Shown piece after piece: positions 58,053-64,000 of a stretch of DNA of 64,000 nucleotides. The DNA is from Micromonospora nigra (GTDB lineage Bacteria > Actinomycetota > Actinomycetes > Mycobacteriales > Micromonosporaceae). Numbering within the stretch: position 1 is the stretch's first letter; every line of letters starts with the position of its first letter. Below the pieces are notes generated by a model. That model saw only the letters and a list, made by a program, of their open reading frames with translations. It was not told where the DNA came from and ran no database searches. Position numbers and translations under genes: made by a program. The DNA is taken from positions 1 through 64,000 of the forward strand of contig NZ_FMHT01000002.1 of NCBI RefSeq assembly GCF_900091585.1, in the 5' to 3' direction.

Positions 58053-59614
58053 CCCGCTCTGCTCAGCCCTCGAACGCCGAGGCTCCCCGCCAACCAGTGA
58101 TGCCGCCGGCATCACCTCCTGCCCCTCGGCCCATGGCCGCGGTGCCCCCGGCTCCGGTGCCGCCGCCCCCACCCCTGCCGGCGCCGCCCCGGGTGATGCC
58201 GGCGGCATCACCCGGGGCGGCGGCTCCAGATGCTGAAACCGATTCGACGGCCGCCGAGAACATGCTAGCTCCGGCTCCGTGGCGGTGGCGTCGCTCCCCG
58301 TTGCTCGGCAGGTTCGGCGTCTACGCGCCCCGCGTCCCGGGAATCTTGAGCACCACCCGGCAGAGCGAGGTGCTGTGCACGGCAATTTCCGCGCCGCCTA
58401 CCCACACCGACGGCATCCTCAACGGCATCGATCTGGTGACCGGCCAGCCTATCCACCACGATCCGTTCACCGCCTACCAGCGCAAGACGGTGAGCTCACC
58501 CAACGTCGTGGTGCTGGGCGACGTCGGCAAGGGCAAGTCCGCGCTCATCAAGACCGTATACGTCTACCGGCCGTTAGCCTTTCGGAATCGGCGCACCGTG
58601 GTGGCAGACCGCAAAGATCAGGGCGGGGAGGGCGAGTACAGCGAGCTGTGCCGGCAGCTAGGTGGCCAGCCCATCCGGTTCCAGGTGGGTGCGGGTGGCA
58701 GCAGGATCAACCTCCTGGACCCGGTGATCGGGGTGTCCGCCGAGAGCGCTACTCAGCTTGCCGGCCAGCTGCAACTGCTCCGCGCGGTGGTCCACGCCGC
58801 TTCAGGTGCCGAACCTGACTCGTGGCAGGGCGCGGCGCTGCGCACCGCCCACATTCGAGCGCTGTCCGAGGCGGAGGCGGCCGGCCGCATCGCGGTCGTT
58901 GACGACGTCATCGCCGCGCTGCGGTTGGCGCCTCCGACGGAGATGTTCGGGGACGTGGCCACGAGCGCGGCCCGCGACCGGTTCGCGGAGGCCGCACTGG
59001 GTCTCGCATTCGATCTGGAGAGGGTCTGCGGTGACGACCTCGCCGGCTTGTTCGACGGCCCCACGAGCCGGGACGTAGGCCTCGCCGACCGCCTCACCAG
59101 CTTCGATCTGTCGCAGCTGCCCACGGAGGGTCCTGCGATTCCGCTTGTCATGACCGTGCTCAACACCTGGCTGACCAACTTGCTACGGCGTCGGCGAGGG
59201 TGGCAGACCACGTTCGTCGCCGAGGAGGGCTGGCACCTCGCCGAAGGAGTCGGCGCTCGCCTGTTCCAGCGCAACAGCAAGCTGGCCCGAGGCATCGGCC
59301 TGGCTAATGTCGTTGCGCTGCACCACCTGGCTGACATTCCGGAGGATTCACCCGCTGTCGCCATGCTCAAGGAAGCCGAGACGGTGTACATGTACGCCCA
59401 GGCGCGTGAGGACGACGCGTCACGGTGCGTGCGCCTGTACTCCCTGCCGCCGCATCTCCTGGGCGATCTGATGACACTCCAGCAGGGGGTCTGCCTTCTG
59501 CGGATCGGGGCTGGCGCCCCGCTGCTGATGCAGCACCTCCGGTCGTCAACGGAGGTCGCCTTGACGGATACCGACGCGGCCATGACCGGCACCATCGAGG
59601 GGGGTGCCCGCTGA
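58049..59614 (+). CDS. VirB4/TraC-like T4SS ATPase
   Basis: 521 residues from GTG 58049. The N-terminus is Pro-rich, with VMPPASP and VMPAASP from two palindrome copies. The ATPase core has Walker A GDVGKGKSALIK (157-168), VVADRKDQGGEGEYSELCRQ and a Walker B-like TTFVAEEGWHLAEG. It would power assembly and substrate transport at the membrane. It ends with TGA overlapping the next ATG (TGATG), supplied by palindrome copy 25. Confidence 0.85.
   Translation: MTRSAQPSNAEAPRQPVMPPASPPAPRPMAAVPPAPVPPPPPLPAPPRVMPAASPGAAAPDAETDSTAAENMLAPAPWRWRRSPLLGRFGVYAPRVPGILSTTRQSEVLCTAISAPPTHTDGILNGIDLVTGQPIHHDPFTAYQRKTVSSPNVVVLGDVGKGKSALIKTVYVYRPLAFRNRRTVVADRKDQGGEGEYSELCRQLGGQPIRFQVGAGGSRINLLDPVIGVSAESATQLAGQLQLLRAVVHAASGAEPDSWQGAALRTAHIRALSEAEAAGRIAVVDDVIAALRLAPPTEMFGDVATSAARDRFAEAALGLAFDLERVCGDDLAGLFDGPTSRDVGLADRLTSFDLSQLPTEGPAIPLVMTVLNTWLTNLLRRRRGWQTTFVAEEGWHLAEGVGARLFQRNSKLARGIGLANVVALHHLADIPEDSPAVAMLKEAETVYMYAQAREDDASRCVRLYSLPPHLLGDLMTLQQGVCLLRIGAGAPLLMQHLRSSTEVALTDTDAAMTGTIEGGAR
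58098..58114. repeat. Dispersed palindrome, copy 23 (perfect, coding)
   Basis: TGATGCCGCCGGCATCA, C-centred; encodes VMPPASP in the VirB4-like N-terminus. Confidence 0.95.
58182..58222. repeat. Extended 41-bp palindrome around copy 24
   Basis: Arms CGCCGCCCCGGG and CCCGGGGCGGCG extend the core to a perfect 20-bp stem with a one-base centre at 58202, inside coding DNA (PPRVMPAASPGAAAP). Confidence 0.95.
58194..58210. repeat. Dispersed palindrome, copy 24 (perfect, coding)
   Basis: TGATGCCGGCGGCATCA; 96 bp after copy 23; encodes VMPAASP. Confidence 0.95.
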
Positions 59615-59628
59615 TGCCGGCGGCATCA
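59612..59628. repeat. Dispersed palindrome, copy 25 (perfect, start codon)
   Basis: Its TGATG is both the VirB4-like stop and the coupling-protein start; encodes MPAASP. Confidence 0.95.
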
Positions 59629-61359
59629 CCGTCCGGCCAGGGAGCCGGACCGTGGTTCGGGGTAATGACGTCCTTGGCCAGCGCTCTCGCCGCCTGGCAC
59701 AGCGCGGTGTGGCTGGCAGGTCTACTCACCGGCGCGTCTGCGCGTCCAAGCCTCGGCGACACTTTGGAAGCGTTCATGCGATCCCCGGCGAACCCGGCCT
59801 CCGGCTACGTCGGGGGGCAGGTCGCCCCAGCGGCACTGATCTGGGCACTGTTCATCGTGGAACTGGCGGCGGTGGCCGCCGTCGCGGTGGCATGGACGAC
59901 GCGACGCAGCCGCCGTCAGCGCGACGGGCTGGCCCGGCACCGGCAATGGGCTCCGTTCCTGGGCAAGCGTGCCGCCCGCCGGTCGGCGGCGCAGACCCGC
60001 CCAGGCCTGCTCGATCGACGCAACGCCCCCATGGAAGAGGTGGCCATCCCACTGGCACGGTCGGTGGGGGAGGGCCGGCGACTGTACGTACGTCACGAGG
60101 ACTCGATCGCGGTGATGGCACCACCACGTGCATTCAAGACCGCCGGTGTGCTGTCGGATCTCGTGCGGACCGCGCCGGGCCCCTGCGTCGCCGGATCCAG
60201 CAAGGGCGACTTGCTGTCGATCACCTACCTCTCTCGCAAGGCTCGCGGCACGGTGTACGTCTTCGACCCAGGAGACGTGATCGGCTGGCCGACGCCTCTG
60301 CGGTGGTCGCCGGTGCGGGGATGCGAGCAGCCACGAGTAGCGATCTCGACTGCGGAGGCGTTCGCGGCCGCGACGCCTGACGACGCGAACACCACCAACT
60401 CGAAGTTCTTCGTCAAGCAGGCCCGAGACGTCTTGCGGTGCCTGCTGCACGCCGCTGCCCTCGATAGCCGCGACATGGGCAGCGTGGTGGAGTGGGCGCT
60501 GCGGATGGACAGCCCCAGTCTGCCGGCCCGGGAGATCCTGCGCAGCCACCCCAACGCTGCGCCAGGATGGGCCACGGCACTGGAGGAAGCCACCTCGGGC
60601 GACCGCGGCACCGGGCCGCTGGACTCGACCAAGAAGACCCTGGCGGACATGCTCAGCATGTTCGCCGACCCCGCGGTGCTTCAAGCGTGCCGGCCGGCGG
60701 CGCAGGACGCGTTCGACATCGGCCGGTTCCTCGATTCCACCGACACGGTGTACGTGATGAGCGGCGACAACGACACAGTCGCGCCGCTGGTCACCGCATT
60801 CGTCAACGAGATCCTGCGCCAGGCGAGAGCAGCCGCCGAGCGGCGGTGGCCCGCCCGACTCGATCCACCGCTGCGGTGCGTCATCGATGAGGTTGGCAAT
60901 GTGGCCCCGCTACCCCGCTTGGGAAGCCTTATGTCCCGCCTCGGCGGGCAAGGCACCACCCTCGCCATCGGCGGACAAGGACTCGGGCAGGCACGGGACC
61001 GGTGGGGTGAGGCTGGGGCGGCCGAAGTATTCGGGTCCGCGACGGCGAAGATCGTCATGGGTGGCACCAGCGAGCCTGACCTGCTGAGCATGATGAGCTC
61101 ACTGGCCGGGGTTATGGAGGTGCCGGTGAACTCCACCACGGTGGCGCGAGGTGAGGTGTCGAGAACCGCCAGCGATCGTGAGCGACCGATCCTGCACCCA
61201 CACCAGATCCGGGAACTCGCGCCATCGCAGGGCCTGTTGATCTATCGGCAAGCCCCGCCTGTGGTTGTGGAGTTCCAGCCGTACTGGGAGGGCCCGTGGG
61301 CGGAGGAAGCCGCCCAGAGTGCGGAGGCCGTGGCGCGGCTGACTGGACGGCTGACGTGA
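59614..61359 (+). CDS. VirD4/TraG-type coupling protein
   Basis: 581 residues beginning MPAASP from a palindrome copy. Two membrane segments (VMTSLASALAAWHSAVWLAG and ALIWALFIVELAAVAAVAVA) precede the ATPase. Walker A is unusual: APPRAFKTAG (169-178), with Phe where the P-loop Gly normally precedes Lys. Walker B is RCVIDEVGNVAPLP near 420-435, followed by GGQGLGQARDRWGEAGAAEV, as in TraM-recognition coupling proteins. It would deliver relaxase-DNA to the channel. Its start overlaps the VirB4-like stop and its end overlaps the next gene. Confidence 0.85.
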   Translation: MPAASPSGQGAGPWFGVMTSLASALAAWHSAVWLAGLLTGASARPSLGDTLEAFMRSPANPASGYVGGQVAPAALIWALFIVELAAVAAVAVAWTTRRSRRQRDGLARHRQWAPFLGKRAARRSAAQTRPGLLDRRNAPMEEVAIPLARSVGEGRRLYVRHEDSIAVMAPPRAFKTAGVLSDLVRTAPGPCVAGSSKGDLLSITYLSRKARGTVYVFDPGDVIGWPTPLRWSPVRGCEQPRVAISTAEAFAAATPDDANTTNSKFFVKQARDVLRCLLHAAALDSRDMGSVVEWALRMDSPSLPAREILRSHPNAAPGWATALEEATSGDRGTGPLDSTKKTLADMLSMFADPAVLQACRPAAQDAFDIGRFLDSTDTVYVMSGDNDTVAPLVTAFVNEILRQARAAAERRWPARLDPPLRCVIDEVGNVAPLPRLGSLMSRLGGQGTTLAIGGQGLGQARDRWGEAGAAEVFGSATAKIVMGGTSEPDLLSMMSSLAGVMEVPVNSTTVARGEVSRTASDRERPILHPHQIRELAPSQGLLIYRQAPPVVVEFQPYWEGPWAEEAAQSAEAVARLTGRLT

Positions 61360-61985
61360 GCGAGGATGAGGACCTGCTGGATGACGGTGATCTTCTGTTG
61401 GAGATCGGCCAGGCCGTCGCGGCGGTGGACAATCGTCTCGTCGCAGTGGAGAACGCTGTCCTCGCCAGGCCCGGGCGGAGGGCTCGGCGACTCGGTTCGC
61501 GTCCACCGACGGTATGGGCACCGGCGTTGAGACGGGGCGGCACGGCAGGGCGGCGTGATGCCGACGGCATCACTTTCTCGATCTGGTCGTTCGATCACCT
61601 TGCGCCCGCTGACCAGGCGACCGCGCTGACCCGCGTGCGAGGCTTCGTCGACTGGCTCAATGAAGCCTACGAGTTGACGGCGTCAACCTACGGTATCGCT
61701 GCCTGTTGGTATCGCCATCCCGGGGTGATTCGGGAGCTGTGGGCTCTGCTCGGTTCGTACCAGCACGACTTTGGCGCGGATCGGGTGTCGCCCCGCCGAA
61801 GCCGCGACGGACCCGCATACTGGCATGATCGTCTCCTGTGGCCGACGCTGCGCCGGCTACGAGAGGAACACGGCCTGCGGGAGTGCATAGCCTCTGGACA
61901 CACCCCCCGCGTCGTGGGTGCCACCCTGGTCACTGATGATGGATTCGCGGACGAGGTCGAACGGCTACAGGGAAGGGACGAATGA
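61356..61985 (+). CDS. DUF4913-like protein, 209 aa
   Basis: GTG 61356 overlaps the coupling-protein stop. The first 50 residues are an acidic coiled coil (SEDEDLLDDGDLLLEIGQAV). The rest matches the DUF4913 pattern common downstream of actinobacterial coupling proteins: FVDWLNEAYELTASTYGIAA, CWYRHPGVIRELWALLGSYQ, PAYWHDRLLWPTLRRLREEH. Function unknown. Confidence 0.75.
   Translation: MSEDEDLLDDGDLLLEIGQAVAAVDNRLVAVENAVLARPGRRARRLGSRPPTVWAPALRRGGTAGRRDADGITFSIWSFDHLAPADQATALTRVRGFVDWLNEAYELTASTYGIAACWYRHPGVIRELWALLGSYQHDFGADRVSPRRSRDGPAYWHDRLLWPTLRRLREEHGLRECIASGHTPRVVGATLVTDDGFADEVERLQGRDE
61556..61572. repeat. Dispersed palindrome, copy 26 (coding)
   Basis: TGATGCCGACGGCATCA, centre A; encodes DADGIT in the DUF4913-like protein. 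Confidence 0.9.
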
Positions 61986-62611
61986 TCACCGCGACGGTAG
62001 GGGTCGTCAGGGCCGGCCTGCACAAGTACCTTGACTCCTGGCGGTCGGGCGAGGCCGTGGACGTCGTATACCTCGGCCTCTACGGCACCAACGAGGCGGT
62101 GCTGGCGCCGTTGGCGGTGTGGAACGGTCTGATCCAGCGGCTAGCGCGGGAGATGGACAAGCAGGCGGCGGCTGGGGTCCGTGAGCGCCTGGACCACGTC
62201 GCAGGTCCTCAGCCCACCACGATCCTGGAACTCGCGCGGCTAACGGGGGTGGCTGAGCTACCCGTTCAGGTGCTCCAGAAGCGGGGCATGCCCCGCGGAA
62301 GCGCTGACCTCGCCGCGTGGACACCTGCTCTGTCCGACATGAAGGCGCTCGGCGAGTATGGGGAGGCCACCGCTGCGGCGGCCTTACGTCACATCGGCGA
62401 CATCGTTCTCGACCGCGCCCCCTATCAGCCGTCGGCCGCTGGTGACGGTATCCGGATCACTGTGATCGACGTCGACGGCTTTCACGGCGTGGTGATCACG
62501 TACCGTCCTGCTCCCCAGGGACGCCGGCCCCACGGTCGTCGAGGGCTCACGAACCGACCGGTGGTAGAGCTGCTCGCGGTGGACGTCATGCGTTGGCACA
62601 ACGAGGGATAG
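61982..62611 (+). CDS. Hypothetical protein ending the T4SS operon, 209 aa
   Basis: ATG 61982 overlaps the DUF4913-like stop (ATGA). Mostly helical N-terminus (LAPLAVWNGLIQRLAREMDK) and a C-terminal beta part (GIRITVIDVDGFHGVVITYR). No family recognised. Last gene of the operon; the next gene is convergent. Confidence 0.65.
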   Translation: MITATVGVVRAGLHKYLDSWRSGEAVDVVYLGLYGTNEAVLAPLAVWNGLIQRLAREMDKQAAAGVRERLDHVAGPQPTTILELARLTGVAELPVQVLQKRGMPRGSADLAAWTPALSDMKALGEYGEATAAAALRHIGDIVLDRAPYQPSAAGDGIRITVIDVDGFHGVVITYRPAPQGRRPHGRRGLTNRPVVELLAVDVMRWHNEG

Positions 62612-62707
62612 CCGCTTCCGTTCGCCGGCCAGGTTGCCGCAGGCCATCGCCGCCGTCCCTGCCCGCAGCGCCCCGCGCGCTCCGGGCAGAAGTTCCGGGA
62701 CGTGTGG

Positions 62708-63976
62708 TCACGGGGCTACGGGTGCCGAGGCATGCAGGCCAGGATCACGCGGCGGTGGTGAGGCGTAGTAGCGGCCCCAACTGGGGTCCTGTGGCGTCAT
62801 GGGGTAGCTGTTGAGCCACGACCAGTCCCCATAGACCGGCCGGCCTGCGGCCTCCTCCCGGGCGGTGAACCGCGCGAAGGTGATGCTCTCCCTGTGGTGA
62901 TCGGTGATGCGGACCCCGGCAGCGTGGAAGCTCCACAGAACCGCTTCGTTGAGCACGAGTAGCGCCTTATCCCGCCACAGCCGGTCCCGCCGCACGTCGA
63001 GGCCCAGCCCGCGCGCCACAGCGGGCAACTGGTTGTAGCGCGTCGGGTCGGCGAGGTTCCTGCTGGCGATTTCAGAGGCCATGTAGCTGCCGCTGAAGGC
63101 ACAGGGATAGATGACTCCTCCCACCCGTAAGGTCATGTCGCTGATCGCGGGCAGCGCCGGCCACCGCAGCCCCAGCAGCGCGAACCAGGGATGCTGCGGG
63201 TGACGAAGTTCCACCTCCAGGACGCTGGAGGCGGGTACAGGAAACAGCGCTGGGCCGATGTCGAGGCCGTCGATGATCCAGGGGAGCACGTCGAACCGTG
63301 TTCGGTTCGACGGTCCTCGCCATCCCAGTTGCAGGGCCTGGTCGGTGAGTCGAGTCTGAGCGGGATCTCCGGTCACGTTGCCGTGGGCGTCGGTCCATCC
63401 CGCGTACCGGATCAGCTGCGGGTTGCGGATCCGTACGGCAGGCTCGCCAGTCGATGCAGGCGCGAAGATCGAGATCATCGGGACGATGGCGCCGCCGTTG
63501 GTGGAGAAGTTCAGGTGATTCTCAAGCTCGGTACGGATCTGGTGAGCCCGGTTGCACCCGCGAAGGTCGCGTACGTGCAGGGCGCTCCACCGGGCACGCC
63601 CGATGCACCGTTCCGCGTTTCGCCACGCCAGTCTCGCTCCGAAAGCCAGCTCATCGGCGGTCTGCCACCACGTCCCGCTCGCCTCTACCTCCCGTCGCAT
63701 CCGTGTCAGGCGGCTCCGCAAGCCAGCGCGCTCGGTCTCGTGGAAGTATCGCGTGAGAAATGCCTGCGCGTCAGTGAGAAGGGTGGCCGGATCAGAGTCC
63801 TGGCTACCAGGCGCGGCGTTGGACGTCTCATCGCGGGAACTGGGCCGATGGGCCGGGCAGCCATGGCTGACGCCAGCCTGGGACGAGGGAGCCCCCGCTG
63901 CGGCTTCCGTGGGATGACTCGCCTGCTCATCTGGCCGTGAGGCCGCCGCCATCACCGGCAGGCCGCTGTCGGTCAT
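62708..63976 (-). CDS. nos: Nitric oxide synthase oxygenase domain protein
   Basis: 422 residues starting at ATG 63976 after GGGGG. A variable N-terminus (1-65, with VMAAASRP from a degenerate palindrome) precedes a bacterial NOS oxygenase. Heme-ligand C124 is in AWRNAERCIGRARW, with pterin/arginine-site blocks STNGGAIVPMISIFAP, GWRGPSNRTRFDVLPWIIDG and SGSYMASEIASRNLADPTRY (E302). It would make NO and citrulline from arginine with a separate reductase; none is encoded nearby. The usual GWYM is GSYM here, and TEIG is SEIA. Cytosolic cargo, convergent with the T4SS operon. Confidence 0.85.
   Translation of the reverse strand: MTDSGLPVMAAASRPDEQASHPTEAAAGAPSSQAGVSHGCPAHRPSSRDETSNAAPGSQDSDPATLLTDAQAFLTRYFHETERAGLRSRLTRMRREVEASGTWWQTADELAFGARLAWRNAERCIGRARWSALHVRDLRGCNRAHQIRTELENHLNFSTNGGAIVPMISIFAPASTGEPAVRIRNPQLIRYAGWTDAHGNVTGDPAQTRLTDQALQLGWRGPSNRTRFDVLPWIIDGLDIGPALFPVPASSVLEVELRHPQHPWFALLGLRWPALPAISDMTLRVGGVIYPCAFSGSYMASEIASRNLADPTRYNQLPAVARGLGLDVRRDRLWRDKALLVLNEAVLWSFHAAGVRITDHHRESITFARFTAREEAAGRPVYGDWSWLNSYPMTPQDPSWGRYYASPPPRDPGLHASAPVAP
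63938..63954. repeat. Dispersed palindrome, copy 27 (degenerate, coding)
   Basis: TGAGGCCGCCGCCATCA, two changes; encodes VMAAASR in the NOS N-terminus, minus strand. Confidence 0.5.
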
Positions 63977-64000
63977 GCCATAACCCCCACTCTTGGTGCC

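Noticed and set aside
1-64000. CRISPR array
   Set aside because: The dispersed palindrome is not regularly spaced and there are no cas genes.

Overview
The window is GC-rich (about 70 %) actinobacterial DNA with many GTG starts, ATGA/GTGA gene overlaps and AGGAG-type ribosome binding sites. Gene families and style suggest the family Micromonosporaceae (Micromonospora/Salinispora-like); the genus is a guess. Most of it reads as one large conjugative element, either a plasmid or an integrative element. It carries a MOBF relaxase-helicase, a ParA/ParB partition locus, two Prim-Pol proteins, a tyrosine recombinase, an ArdC-like protein and a complete actinobacterial type IV secretion operon. No rRNA, tRNA, CRISPR array or insertion sequence was found.

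Layout. 0-1.4 kb: decayed ImmA/IrrE plus XRE pair. 1.7-9.4 kb: accessory genes, including a nitrilase-family enzyme, an AbiJ-like/nuclease protein and a 631-residue HTH protein. 9.8-12.9 kb: DUF6283, AbrB-PIN fusion and tyrosine recombinase in one overlapping operon. 13.0-17.1 kb: a single-chain restriction-modification-like protein and a VapBC-like pair. 17.1-25.4 kb: relaxase region with a candidate oriT (two inverted repeats in the divergent gap) and an HNH protein. 25.5-28.6 kb: parA/parB. 29-39.6 kb: a minus-strand block of about 15 mostly unknown genes (ArdC-like, DUF2786-like pair, zinc-ribbon proteins, GGDEF) sharing promoter, leader and terminator modules. 40.2-44.4 kb: plus-strand accessory genes with a small Prim-Pol and a double Myb-like protein. 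44.6-50.4 kb: replication and maintenance genes (Cys/His coiled-coil protein, wHTH, second Prim-Pol, RHH). 50.5-62.6 kb: cell-wall hydrolase and ten-gene T4SS operon. 62.7-64 kb: nitric oxide synthase oxygenase.

Working together: the relaxase and its accessory protein would nick oriT, the coupling protein and VirB4-, VirB6- and VirB8-like proteins would form the channel, and the hydrolase would open the wall. ParA/ParB and the Prim-Pol genes would maintain the element. Restriction-modification-like, AbiJ-like and toxin-antitoxin genes give defence or addiction, and ArdC would protect against host restriction.

The most striking feature is a 17-bp odd palindrome, TGATGCCGSCGGCATCA, with 27 exact or near copies in 64 kb, about half in intergenic DNA and half inside genes as the peptides MPAASP/MPPASP or DAAGIT. 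Also notable are an exact 548-bp direct repeat holding a dense hairpin region, and a family of promoters (TGTGCTAGAATTTTAA) followed by hairpin leaders. Several genes (ImmA, XRE, relaxase C-terminus, Prim-Pol/wHTH junction, perhaps the 2.4-kb gene) show single-base frame slips in G/C runs, so read accuracy should be checked before calling them pseudogenes.
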